64,000 bases of DNA from Amaranthus tricolor (GCF_026212465.1 NC_080060.1:14576992-14640991); one strand, 5' to 3'; shown: positions 13,285-24,027, numbered from the stretch's first letter. Numbers and translations: made by a program. The notes: generated from the sequence alone by a model not told the origin.

Positions 13285-13474
13285 TGTAATGCCCCGAAAT
13301 TTTTCTCTGTGGCATAATTTCCATTTTATTCCCCTTTCTAGTTACTTTTCTCTATGTCTAGTTTTTAATTTAAAATAATTTATTATGATATTATTTGTGG
13401 ATTATTATAACTATCTCTTTTATGCTTTATAATGTGATTTAAAAGGTGCGTAAGTTATTATTATTATTATTACT

Positions 13475-13515
<41 letters not shown>

Positions 13516-15889
13516 CGTCGTGTTAATATATTATTTTTATTAAATTTATGTACTACTATTATATGTCCTAGGTTATTTATTTTTGGACCAACTTGTGGTA
13601 ACAAGTTTTAAATTAGGAGGACTAAACTTAATTTTTTTAGTACATTATTATCATGATAGGCTTGTAAAATTAGTGTTTAATTAGGTTAATTAATTTTAAT
13701 TCATGCTTAATTAATTGGTACATTCTAGAATGGAATGAATGCATGAACATCCTTCAAATCTTTTCATTTTCTTTTCCTCAAGTTGATTGAACTTCCTAAT
13801 GCTCATAAATTTTAGCCATTATGAGAAGTCTTTTGGGATGGTTTTTCCCCTCCTATAAATACTAGCCTATTGTTATGGAAATTTTCATTCATTCATAAAC
13901 TAGCTCATAAACTTTCTTTCTCTCATTCTTTTCTCTCAAAATAAAAAAAAGAATAATTGCTTTATTTTTCTTCAAGTGCCAAAATATTATCATATTTTTG
14001 GGCTACTTTTGAAGACTTATTTTGAATTATTCAAGCTTACTTTAAGGAATTTATTTTGCAAATTATTTGGGAGATTTTCTTGGAGTTTTCTTTAATCTTC
14101 TAAGGATTATTACTTTCCTCCATTATCCAGGTAACTAGATTTTTCTTCACTTAGTTTCTTAATTAAACATAGAAGTATTGTTTAGAATTAATTAAAATTT
14201 AAATTGATTAATTCGGTTTTATATTGTAAATTTTGCTTTAATTATTTTCGTGCATATATTATTGTTATTTTAATTTTCTATGATGTGTTATAACATAGAT
14301 TTAATTTAGGATTGGTTAAAATTTAATTTTCATGATTCGAATAATTTTATTTTAAATTATTATGAAAATCTGGAAAATCTACACTTTTAATTTGTAGTAA
14401 TTTGGCTGTAATTTATTGATTTTAATTTATTTCCACATTATTTTAACACTAAAATATGTTACAATCAGTAGGTAATAGTGTAAATTAATTTTGATGAATT
14501 TGGGTTTAATTTTACAAAATTATTATTTAATAATGGCTTAAACTAGTTAATTTGAATTTTGTGAATTAATTAAGGTTAAGAAGAATTCAAATCTGATTTA
14601 ATTTATTAATTTATTATTTTTGGTCATGTACCTAATTGCTTGGTTATGTGTTAATTTCATGTACTACTTATTTATTTTAATTAGATAGTTTATGACCATT
14701 TATTGTTAAAGTCATGTAAATAGAGAACTTGACTTTGGCATTGACTTTGACCATGACCATTGACTTTTGTTGACTATTATAATGGTTATGTGATTTTATT
14801 GTGATGGTTTATAAAACTGTTTTGTTTGTCAACAAGTTTATACTTAAGAATAAAATAACATTGTCTGTAGTATATTCTTGCCAAGAGTTGTAGTAAGGTG
14901 TATTCTTGATTAAGTTCGAATTATCCTTATTCCAAACTCAGACATTACAACTTAAACTGTGTGATTTTGATCTTGATTGGTTTTGAACTACTACATAGGA
15001 GTTTTGGTATTTTGGAAATGGTCATTTTGGCCTTTGGGTTCTTAAGGGTAAATCCATAATGGTTCCTTATGAACATTTGATTTGGTTTTGGAATTTGACT
15101 TTTGGGTTCTTAAGGGTAAATCCATAGTGGTTCCTTATGAACATTGGTTTTGTTTTTATTTGGAAATCGTTGGGTAATTCCATAGTGGTTCCTTCGATTG
15201 GACAGCACATCTATAGTAGATTGGTTTTAGATTTAGTTGTCGTTCTCGTTATGCTGGATCTTCGGAAAACGAGAGAGATTGGCCATTCTTAGACAGGGTT
15301 ATATCATTGTGGTTGACCCGAGGTTCGCCCTGACTTTATCTAGGCTTAGTGGGCCGCGAATTTGTTCACTGCGTCTGTTCCAAGTACGACTTGAAAATAT
15401 TATTAACTTGATTTTATTAAATTGTCTTTGAAAAGTTATCCTTGGTTTTAATTGATTTGGTTATCCTACTTTGGTATTAATTGAATTGATCAACATTGTT
15501 TGACTCTATCGGTTTGACTTGTATGGTTGGATCGTTGTTAATTGATTTGAATTTTAATTAAGCCTCGCATTAGTTCTTTGTTTAAATTTGAACCTTGGTG
15601 TTAAGGACAGTCTAGTTACTGGCCACTAAGTGGTAATTTGCTGTTTAGTTGTTGCAGGTGATGACTGAATTCACTCGAAGCAACTGGGGAATAAGACTGA
15701 GAGAGTGTAGGGTTACCTAGAACATTAAGTTGAAGTTTAGATGTTTTATCTTTTTATTTATGGGAATGTTTTACTCTCTGGATTATTATGTAATGACTTT
15801 TGATTTAGTTTATTCGAAGTTATAAAATAGTGACCCAACTTAGTGTATTGTTTCCGCCAATACATCCTATATTAAGACGGGTCATTACA
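13285..15889 (+). repeat. 3' LTR of gypsy B
   Basis: 2,605 bp, collinear with the 5' LTR over its whole length and ending GGGTCATTACA. The main length difference is the microsatellite (about 13455-13520), which is shorter and mostly lacks the TAA block of the 5' copy. Short ORFs here are chance frames. Confidence 0.95.
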
Positions 15890-17190
15890 TAGTCTGTAAG
15901 CGACCTTTCCTACCTTCTCTGTTATCTTATAAGGTCCTATAAACTTTGGCCTCAACTTCCCCCTCTTGCTAAACCTCATGACTCCCGTCATCGGTGAAAC
16001 TCTCAATAACACATAATCTCCTACGGCGAACTCATCAGGTCTCCTCTTAAGATCTGCGTAGGACTTTTGTCGATCCTGGGCCGCTTTAAGTCTTTCTCGA
16101 ATCATTTTGACTTGGTCAGTCTTCTCCTCTAACATAGCCGGTCCTAGAGTGATAGATTCACTGAAATCGTCCCAACATACTGGATTACGACAACGACGAC
16201 CGTACAAAGCTTCAAAAGGTGCCATCTGGATGCTTGCCTGGTAACTATTGTTGTATGAAAATTCCACCATGTCTAGGCACTCATCCCAAGATCCTTGCCT
16301 ATCCAAGGCTACTGCTCGCAACATATCTTCAAGTGTTCTATTCGTGCGTTCAGTTTGCCCATCAGTAGCCGGGTGAAAAGATGTGCTCCTAAGAAATTTG
16401 TACCCAAAGCTTTCTGAAATAATTCCCAAAATTTCGACACGTATCTAGTATCACGATCAGACACTATAGATCTAGGGACACCGTGGTATCGTACCACATT
16501 CTTAAGGTAAGCTAGAGCCAACTGATCCATATCCCACTGATTATTCATCGGAATGAACTTAGCACTCTTGGTGAGTCTATCCACGATCACCCATAATGTA
16601 TCATTTCCTGACTTAGTCCTCGGTAAACCCAAAAAAAAAATCCATTGATATGTCATCCCGTTTCCATACAGGAATATCCAGAGGTTGCAGCAAACCTACA
16701 GGCCTTTTATGCTCGCTTTTTACCTTCTGGCAAGTCAAACACTTAGAAACAAACTCAGCAATATCTCTTTTCATTCCCGACCACCAAAATGTCTGCTTCA
16801 AATCTTGATACATTTTGTCTCCTCCCGGATGAATAGAGTACTTTGAGCTATGAGCCTCTGTTAAGATCTTATCCTTAAGCTCTGTGCAAGTAGAAGGTAC
16901 ACACCATCGACCCTTATATCGAATGCAACCATCCTCGAATATTATGAACCCTTCAGCTTTCCCTTCTTTAACTTGCTCTCTCGTTTTCTCTAATAAGGAG
17001 TCACTCACTTGATTTGTTAAAATTTCCTCAAAGATTGAAGGTCGGATCGATAAGGCTGCTAACCGGGACTCTAGCTCCCCATGTTGTACAATCTCGAGAT
17101 TCAATCCTTCCATGTCTCTTCGCAACTCTCTAGGACCAGTCAAGGAAGTTAAGGAATGAATAGTCTTTCGACTCAAAGCATCGACTGAAG
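15890..17190 (-). pseudogene. Gypsy A pol: RNase H tail and integrase, frameshifted
   Basis: Minus strand, from about 17190 downward: the last RNase H residues (DALSRK), a variable linker, the integrase HHCC finger (HSSKYSIHPGG ... CLTCQKVKSEHKRP), then the integrase core with SDRDTRYVSKFW and DGQTERTNRTLEDML, and the tail GPYKITEKVGKVAYRL up to the element B insertion. One frameshift lies in an A-run at about 16629-16639, another near 16385-16400. The frame stops being recognisable exactly where the OTU-domain sequence begins on the other strand, which fixes the truncation point near 17190. Confidence 0.88.
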
Positions 17191-17553
17191 GGATTGTACT
17201 CTGCAACAATGTTTCTTTACATTGGAATTACGTATTATGGTTCTGCTGACGGTAATCCAAACTATAGTTGTTTAGTTCTTCCGTTAAGGAGAACGGCGGG
17301 TGTGCATGGTGTAAATAAAGTTATACATATTTGTTTGGTGAATAGAAATCATTATGTTCAACTATTAATGAACGATGATTCATCTCCACCGCCGCCAATT
17401 CAGCGATCATGGAGAGAAGCAATTGACAATTCATGTAGACATTTAGAAACACATTTTCGAAGCAGGATTTCTCTTTGGAATAGACTATAAGGGGTACAAC
17501 TACCACAAGATAATAGCACTGCTGAAGATGCAGTCAATTTAGATAGTCTATAG
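17191..17553 (+). pseudogene. OTU domain C-terminus of the interrupted MULE gene
   Basis: The frame TACTCTGCAACAATG... reads YSATMFLYIGITYYG and continues to HICLVNRNHYVQLLM. The latter is the OTU-family catalytic His region; the His codon is 17350-17352. The domain's Asp/Cys block lies 15.4 kb away at 1859-1882. PPPPI and SLWNRL mark the end of the domain. TAA at 17488-17490 interrupts a frame that otherwise continues about 20 codons to TAG at 17551-17553. Order, strand and family agree with the part at 1-2079, so the two are halves of one gene split by element A. Confidence 0.8.
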
Positions 17554-17766
17554 TGCAATTATTGTGTACATAAATATTTAGGTTACCTTTATATCTAGAT
17601 AGCATTCAATGTGTATAAATAAATATGTTAATAAAAAATGTAAAAAGCATTGATGTAAATTACTAGAAGCAACTCGAGTACTTTAGAAATACAACACTAC
17701 TCCAACAATTAGTTTTTAATTACAAACACAAATAGTTTATGAAGGGCCTTGCCCTTTAAAAGCTTG

Positions 17767-19784
17767 TCATTCGGCAAATAAATCTCTAAGTTCTTTCATA
17801 TATAGATCAACAGTCTGTCTTTTCTGGGGGCTCATTTCCATGATAGCAGGCATCCTCAGCAATGGCACGATTCGACTCGGAAACTCATTTGCAAACTGTA
17901 AAAAAAAAATTAGTTTCAACAAACTAATAAACAACATTTAAGTAATGGAAACAAATAAAAGAAAAACAGATAAATAGAAACTCTAACGTATTCAACTTTG
18001 CTATCAGCTGGACAAAAAACCAGCACTTAGTCATTTGCTGGGGAAGATAAATGGGTGGGAGGACACTCTAAACCAGTCAACTTAATTAAGAACAGCCTCC
18101 GATGGAACAGATGCCTGATGAAGTGCCTGATCACCAACGCGGGCACAATAGGGGAACCTACTCCATGCCTCAATGTAAATTAGCGGAGAAGCAAAGGACA
18201 TAGAGTAGGTACCCTGTGCTGGTTGTAGATTGTGGGTAGGTCTCAAAAGAGGGGGGGAATAGCCTGTACAAAACCCAGCTGTCTGATTGTCCTCTCGGGT
18301 AAATAAACCTCGACGATATCAAAAAAAGGTGATACCCCCGATAAAGGCGGTGCGTGGGTGCTCATTTAATAATCCCCTAGGAGAAGTAATGTATGGAGTC
18401 CATTCCACCTGCTTACAAGCAAATTTAGCATAAACAAAATAATCTAAAACTAAAATAAAATGTATAACAATATGTGATGTGATGTACAAAACTCGAGTCT
18501 CTGTCATGGAGTCCAATATACTCCTACAGTCTCTCAGCCTCCTGAGCTCACAAACTGGCTTCTGCGTGGATCACATCTCAGCCCTTGTCTTGTTAGGCAC
18601 ATCAGCTTAACGAGGATAGGGGCGGAAGGTCGAGAACTACTCGTAGATCCATGTCTGTAACAATGTAAGACAACTAGCAATAGTCTTGCACCCAGCCCTA
18701 GACGCCATACCTAGTTGCCGATACAAATACACTAGAGTCACTGCACCCCAAGCAATCTCATCCTGATCGGCATTCACAGTAAGTATAGGGTGAGTTTGCA
18801 TCCTAACTCTAGTCTTATCCACCAGCAGTGTTGAACCCACAATAGCAATGTAATAGGCTGTAGACTGCCTCTCTAAAGCCTGAGATCGGTGGCACATGTG
18901 CATAATTTCACTAACGTTGATGCTCCCGCTAGTGAAGAACCCCTTCTTTCACAGCGCAGACATGGGCTTTCCAAATAGACCGGCCAATGCGTGCTTCCAC
19001 TCACCATCAGTGGGTTCAGCCGGGAGTGAACCTTCAATACCAATACCTAATATGCGTTGCACGTCGTGCAACATAATGGTCATCTCACCCCAGGGCATGT
19101 GGAAGGTGTTGGTATCCGGCTGCCACCTCTCCATAAAGACCATAATTAAAGCACTATCTATGTGCTGGTGCATAATGTATGACAGACGACCAAGGGGAGT
19201 GGCAGGTTAAACTCCGTACAGCTCATTAGACATATTTTGCAGTCTGATGATTGCCTCCAGCGGCTTCTTCCTAGTATGACACTCCAAAATCGGAGGCGTA
19301 CGCTTAGAACCCTCAAAAATACCTTAGCTATGTGCCCACCGTAGCTGGGTATCAAGCGGGCATCAGTGGGGCCCCCGGGCTGGGGTGATGTGATCAGCTA
19401 GTCCGCTTCAGCGGACTGTTGGCGCCATCTCCCCCGTGGAGCCGCATCGTCAACCTGGTTGTTTGTAGCATGATTAGAAGCGCTTGCTGTAATAGGGTCT
19501 GCCCGTGTAAACTTACCGGCATGCCCTCGTACGACCGTCCAATCAACTAGCTGACCAACAAAGCCTTCGTAGTCACTGTTCTGATCACTGGAGCCCCCCA
19601 AATCACTCTACAAGCTCGTCTGGTCCTGAAAATGAGTACGCACTTGGTGCAGCGTACTCGAACGTTGGGCCTGACTATGTCTTACCGCCTCTTCCTACCT
19701 AGCCCGCCTAGTTGAACCCGTAACCTCCCTCTCATGAGGGTTCCCTCTCAGTAAGGTCGGTCTACATTTATTTTCGCTCAACAT
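17767..19784 (-). pseudogene. Plant mobile domain (PMD/MAIN-like) gene, degenerate
   Basis: Minus strand from a likely ATG at 19782-19784 (MLSENKCRP...). After a low-complexity N-terminus comes the PMD signature: IDSALIMVFMERWQPDTNTF, then MPWGEMTIMLHDVQRILGI (about 19050-19160), HALAGLFGKP, and LTLLQTWIYE (about 18635-18665). A final exon ends EMSPQKRQTVDLYMKELRD with TGA at 17767-17769, after an intron with intact GT/AG at 17896-17987. Several in-frame stops break it, for example two in the N-terminal part and one after WIYE. PMD proteins in plants include MAIN-type host genes and many transposon-carried copies; the converging MULE gene ends only about 210 bases away, which favours a transposon origin. 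The function of transposon PMDs is not established. Confidence 0.8.
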
Positions 19785-20199
19785 GCCTCTGAAAAAAAAC
19801 CCTTTCGTCTTCCTTGGTTACCAACCATTTACTACAATTTTGATAATTCAATTAACTATTAATAATAAATTACAATAATAAACTATTACGTTAAGTTAAT
19901 TACATGAATAAAAAATAATAACTAATTACCATATTAATTTATGATTGGAAACGATTACGTAATTAACATTAATAAATTACCGGCACTAAAAAGATGATTA
20001 AATTAATTTTAATTACATTAACAATATTAATTAATATACATTTAATAATATAAATTATTAACAAATAATATAATTCATACATATAAACTAATAAACATTT
20101 AAAATAAATATTATTAAATTAATAAGTTAAATTAATAAAAATTTAATTAATATATTATATATGTTAATAATTATTAATTTAATGTGATTATTATTATTA

Positions 20200-20273
<74 letters not shown>

Positions 20274-20295
20274 ATTATAGTTAATTTTCTAAAAC

Positions 20296-20359
<64 letters not shown>

Positions 20360-21142
20360 TTAAAATGCAAAAAAGAACAAAAAAAATGGAAGGACGAGTC
20401 GTGCGCGACTCAACCGTGGCTGAGTCACACAAAACGCATGACTAGACCGCGGCTCAGTCGCACTTTTTTCTTCCGTATTTTTTTTTAAATAAATTCGATT
20501 AGAAATTACCTCAAATTGTTTGCGTTTTGAATTCCTTAACTTTAGCTCCATAAATTTTAAGTTTTGAGTTAGTGTTTTTTGAGTGATGAAGGTGTTATTT
20601 AGTGAGATTAGAGTGTTATAAACAAATTTTAAGTCCAGGGACATTTTCTTCAATTCATTAAAATGGGGTTGCAATAAAATGAAAAGAATGACGAAATTTA
20701 AGGATTGTGTTTCTTTTTTATCTTAGATGCATGTCAACTGTATCGACACATTTATCTTAAAATTTCAATTTTTACTATTCCTCTAAGAAAATTCTAATAT
20801 TTCCCGATTTCATCACCATCTTTTTACGACATCGTCCTATTGTGAAACGGGCGCAGACAAAAGGTTTATTAGTGAAAAAAAATACAATGAAAATTGATTT
20901 TCCACTTGTATAGGAAGCATTTTTTATTTTTTAATAGTTTGGGTTGATCCAATTAAAATAATCTTACGGTTAGACGACCTCTGTAAAAAATTAATGTTTC
21001 ATCACATTCAATGCTTATTGTAACATAAACTCAATTTTAATAATTATTTTTTGTAAATATTCTAAACAAAAATTAATATTTTTTGTCGATTGTTTTTGAT
21101 AAATTTTGCAAAATTAAAAAATATTTTATTTTTGAAAAAAGC
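19785..21142. other. AT-rich stretch without a recognisable gene
   Basis: Apart from the ATT/AAT repeat (annotated separately) and two similar GC-richer inverted motifs at about 20396-20465 (GACTCAACCGTGGCTGAGTC, then GACTAGACCGCGGCTCAGTC), I see only AT-rich sequence. The right-hand boundary of the MULE/PMD region may lie here, but no terminal inverted repeat could be fixed because the left end is outside the window. Confidence 0.6.
20186..20358. repeat. Paired ATT and AAT microsatellites forming a long inverted repeat
   Basis: A long run of ATT units ends near 20274. After about 25 bases of spacer (AATATTATAGTTAATTTTC and adjacent bases) a run of AAT units follows from about 20297 to 20358. 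The two runs are mutually complementary, so a single strand could fold into a hairpin with roughly 60-bp arms. Confidence 0.93.
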
Positions 21143-21317
21143 CCAAGTTGTATTATCCTATTTTCAATTATAGCTTCAATTACCCATACTAATTTTCCTC
21201 CCTTACATTAAAAACCCATAATACCATTCCTACCCTTAGTATCCCACTTTTGAGTCTCTTTAAAATCCGTGAAAAGTCAAATGGGACTCCTAAGGTGAAT
21301 AGGATGGAGTATTATTT
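21143..21317 (-). mobile_element. MITE fragment, same family as 31121-31376
   Basis: Its reverse complement starts AATACTCCATCCTATTCACC and then matches the MITE at 31121-31376 for about 170 bases (shared blocks CCCATTTGA, TTTTCACGGATTTTAA, GAGGAAAATTAGTAT). Only one terminus is present, so it is truncated. Confidence 0.7.
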
Positions 21318-21714
21318 TAAAATTCTATAAATGATTTTGTTAGAATGAATTACCATATTAATTTAAAATCCTCTAAACATCTACTAAGTAAGTATAACCT
21401 ATTTTTTTTTAAAAAAAATGTTGTTAACTTAATAAAAAATTTCAAAATTTTACATAAAAAATTAAAATTAGTTATCTTTACCTTTTAGATGTTAAAGTCA
21501 CTTTTCATATTATATTGATACATAAATAATTAGTTGAGATTGGCTTAAGATTTCTCAAGAGAGAAGTTAGAATGATAAAGTCTATAGGTAAAAAATCAAT
21601 AAGATGAAGACATAATAAAAAAAAACCAATTTTTTTTATTTCTTTTCTTTTTCTTGCCTAGCTATTAGTTTATCATTCACAAATAGGGAAAAATATACAA
21701 TAAATTTTCATATC
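21318..21714. other. No feature recognised
   Basis: AT-rich sequence between a MITE fragment and the copia 5' LTR. I see no coding signature or terminal repeats. Confidence 0.6.
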
Positions 21715-21927
21715 TGTTGAAATATAGTGTGAAAGGTAATTAATGAATATAGTGGGAAAGGTAATTAATGAATTTACCCTAATGTGAATGCATTCAATGT
21801 AATTGTGGATGAACTTGCCTATAAATATGGAAGTTCACAATTGTAAAAACTACACCAATGAGTAAAACATTTCTATCTTCTAACTTTTACTCATTCTACT
21901 TCCTCATTAACTCTCTAAGTTTTAACA
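21715..21927 (+). repeat. 5' LTR of the copia element
   Basis: 213 bp, TGTTGAAATATAG to AAGTTTTAACA. It contains a near-tandem repeat of GTGAAAGGTAATTAATGAATATA and a TATAAATA box at 21820-21827. It aligns along its length with the 3' LTR; the 3' copy has an extra CTCTCTAAAT block near its end. Confidence 0.92.
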
Positions 21928-22018
21928 CGTTATCAGCACTAGCTCCACCCTTAATAATCAAGAAGATAATATTTTTAAAAACCTAATTAAGCATTTTTTT
22001 CTTCATCGGTACCCACAA

Positions 22019-22408
22019 ATGGACCAACAATCAAATGGTGTTAACATCATCATCCAAGGTGTTTCTAACACATTTTTATATTTTATAATTGAGCATAATT
22101 TCATACCCTTCACTAAAAACCCAGCAAGGACTGATTTAAATCAGCTCCGACATAATTATCCCAATAATACTAATGGTCCATCAGTACCACCAACTCGTAG
22201 TTCACATGTACGACCAACTAATAATCCACTAGTTCCACCGACTAATATTCCACCGGTATGACCAAGAAATGATTCATCAACACAACCAACTAATAATGCC
22301 CCAACAACAACAACTGAATATAAACCCTCACCAAGTAATAAAATAACCAAAGATGATGAGGGAGAAACAAGTACTAAACGTTGCAAGATAAATTTAAATG
22401 ACCCATAA
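22019..22408 (+). pseudogene. Extra ORF upstream of copia gag, unknown
   Basis: From ATG 22019 the frame runs 129 codons to TAA 22406-22408, with one in-frame TGA at 22259-22261. The first part reads NTFLYFIIEHNFIPF; the rest is low complexity, with repeated PPT, PTNN and PTRS units, and a basic end TKRCKINLND. I recognise no domain. It begins about 90 bases after the LTR, where gag would normally start. It may be a leader ORF, part of captured host sequence, or chance. Its composition (Pro, Thr, Asn) differs from the gag further on. Confidence 0.4.
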
Positions 22409-22483
22409 AATAATTTATTGGACAATACGTCACCTTTACGGATGATAAAGACACTTTATTGCTTTTGTTATTGTTTTATTTTA

Positions 22484-22630
22484 TACCGCCTATATGGCTG
22501 GTTAACTTTTTTCTTTTTTACTGCCTAAATGGACGGTTAGTATTATTTATTTCTTTTGTTATTCTTTAAACCGCCTATATGGCTGGTTAATTGTTTTTCT
22601 TTTACCGCCTAAATGGACGGTTAGTATTAT
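22484..22630. repeat. Paired hairpin-motif tandem repeat
   Basis: A unit of about 84 bp occurs twice, and each unit carries two related imperfect palindromes: AACCGCCTATATGGCTGGTT-type and ACCGCCTAAATGGACGGTTA-type. The four motifs fall at about 22485, 22520, 22569 and 22604. The spacers are pyrimidine rich. Confidence 0.85.
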
Positions 22631-22774
22631 TTTTATTCTCGTATATTTATATGTGCATTTTTTTATTTGCAGTATTTGCATTTATATCCATGTGCATTTT
22701 TTATTTACCTTTTACTTTACGTATTTCTTTTAAGTATACATAAATAATACGGTATATTGTACAATTTGGGTAAC

Positions 22775-23756
22775 TAGAGGTGTTCATTCGGGTGATCGGG
22801 TCGGTTTCGGACGGGTGTAATTCGATTCGGTTGCATTTCGGATCGGTTATTTTTCGGCTGTATGTTACAACGGGTCACACTCGGGTCGAGTCGTTTTGTC
22901 ACGGTTCGGTTGGAGATCGGTTATTCAAGCTATCGGGTTAGCATCAGTTCTGTGTCAGTTGAAGTTCGTGTCGAGTGTCAATCGGTCTCAGGTTGTCATT
23001 GATTACTAATTGGTTCGGTTTTGTCGGGTACTGATCAGGTTCGAGTTTTTTTTTAAAGCAAAATTCAGCTACGTATTATTAATTACTATCGATTGAATCA
23101 ATATCAAATTAAGTTGTTAGTCAATTTTTAATTGATGAAAAGATTCCCTTTATTGAAAGCAAAATAGTTAAAAGGCAAATCAATTAGTAATTAATTACTT
23201 TGTTACTTTTACTTGTTTGACCGAAAATTAAAATTATAAAGTTCTTTCAATATTCATCTAATTCGATTAAAAGTAGTTAAATAAACATTGACCATTGATT
23301 ATTAACTCTAAATATAGGAAACCATGTATTTATAAAATTTAATTTATTAAAATATCTAAAACTTTATTAGATTAACAAATAAGATGATTGAATATGAGTT
23401 TATCATACTTCTATGTTAAAAATTGATTCAGTTTTACAGTAGTTCGATCTAAAATTCGTTCGGGTTAAGTCGGTTTTAGCCGGATAGAATTCGGTTTCAA
23501 GCATGATTCAGGTCGGATATGACTCGGATCGGTCATTATTAGGTTCGGGTAATCTCAGTTAACGGTTATGTCTCGGTTACAAAAATCGGTTACAGTTCGG
23601 GTTCAGCTTTCCCATTTTCGGTTGTCAACCGGTTCGGGTACAATTTCGGTTCGGGTACTGGCAGTTCAATAACCAAAAAAAGGAACACATTTTCGGGTCG
23701 GTTTACTTTCGGTTTCGGTTCGAATTTTTAAGTCGGATCACTTTTGAACAGCTCTA
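22775..23756 (+). mobile_element. Nonautonomous hAT-type element, copy 1
   Basis: 982 bp, starting TAGAGGTGTTCA and ending TGAACAGCTCTA (terminal inverted repeats, 11 of 12 match). The 8-bp flanks TGGGTAAC and GAGATAAC agree at 5 of 8 positions, a decayed duplication. It is homologous along its length to 32307-33261, whose duplication is perfect. Both ends hold dense TCGG/TCGGGT/TCGGTT motifs, mostly on the plus strand at both ends, around an AT-rich centre. There is no coding capacity. Orientation is arbitrary. Confidence 0.85.
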
Positions 23757-23871
23757 GAGATAACCCTCTATAAAATCGGATTACCCCAAATTTTTTACCA
23801 CATACCACTTATCCTTTCAACTTTACTCTTTACATCAAAAACCCTCCTTCTCCTTTTTCTTTCCACCGACA

Positions 23872-24027
23872 ATGTACCACCATCACAAAAACAATCCATC
23901 TTCTTGCTCTTCCCATACTTTAACATTTGAAGAAAATTTTGCCAAACTAAAATTATATATCTCCTTAATTATGGGTTTGTTGGTCCTTCTTGTAGCATTA
24001 GAAACTATAATAATTATGAAGAAATAA
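23872..24027 (+). CDS. Small single-pass membrane protein ORF inside the copia element
   Basis: An uninterrupted 51-codon ORF from ATG 23872 to TAA 24025. The N-terminal half is polar (MYHHHKNNPSSCSSHT). The C-terminal half is a strongly hydrophobic stretch of about 20 residues (ISLIMGLLVLLVALETIIIM) followed by KK, which looks like one transmembrane helix. The upstream CT-rich stretch (CCCTCCTTCTCCTTTTTC) resembles a plant 5' UTR. It lies between the hAT copy and the copia gag, has no relation to gag or pol, and could be captured host sequence. I do not recognise the family, and a chance ORF remains possible. Confidence 0.4.
   Translation: MYHHHKNNPSSCSSHTLTFEENFAKLKLYISLIMGLLVLLVALETIIIMKK

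Larger units (their letters stand above)
6025..15889 (+). mobile_element. Gypsy element B: near-complete chromovirus (Tekay-like) retrotransposon
   Basis: This is a full structure of 9,865 bp. It has 5' LTR 6025-8675, Met-tRNA-type primer site 8678-8689, gag-pol 8843-13211, polypurine tract 13272-13284 and 3' LTR 13285-15889. The 5-bp target duplication TAGTC flanks it at 6020-6024 and 15890-15894. LTR ends are TGTAATG...CATTACA. Counting by eye I find roughly 40 substitutions plus a few indels between the LTRs over about 2.6 kb, near 1.5%, so this is a recent insertion relative to its surroundings. The Tekay assignment rests on the chromodomain-like tail and long LTRs and is an inference. 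Two stops and one frameshift make this copy non-autonomous. Confidence 0.95.
2080..17190 (-). mobile_element. Gypsy element A, minus strand, 5'-truncated, hosting gypsy B
   Basis: This is a Ty3/gypsy chromovirus-like element read on the minus strand. On the plus strand the order is: 3' LTR (2080-5393), polypurine tract complement, C-terminal end of pol (5708-6019), the inserted gypsy B (6025-15889 plus a 5-bp duplication), then integrase back to the last residues of RNase H (to about 17190). Gag, protease, reverse transcriptase, most of RNase H and the 5' LTR are absent. Without element B the remnant is about 5.2 kb. It lies inside the OTU domain of a MULE gene. The host also seems to lack a couple of dozen residues between YWLEV and ATMFLY, which suggests that one deletion removed the missing retroelement half and adjacent host codons (inference). 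Confidence 0.85.

Noticed and set aside
6025..15889. Considered two separate solo LTRs flanking an unrelated gypsy body
   Set aside because: Shared TSD TAGTC, primer site, polypurine tract and matching LTRs show a single complete element.
20360..20674. 104-codon minus-strand ORF
   Set aside because: AT-rich frame ending in low-complexity Phe, with no domain; adjacent to the microsatellite.
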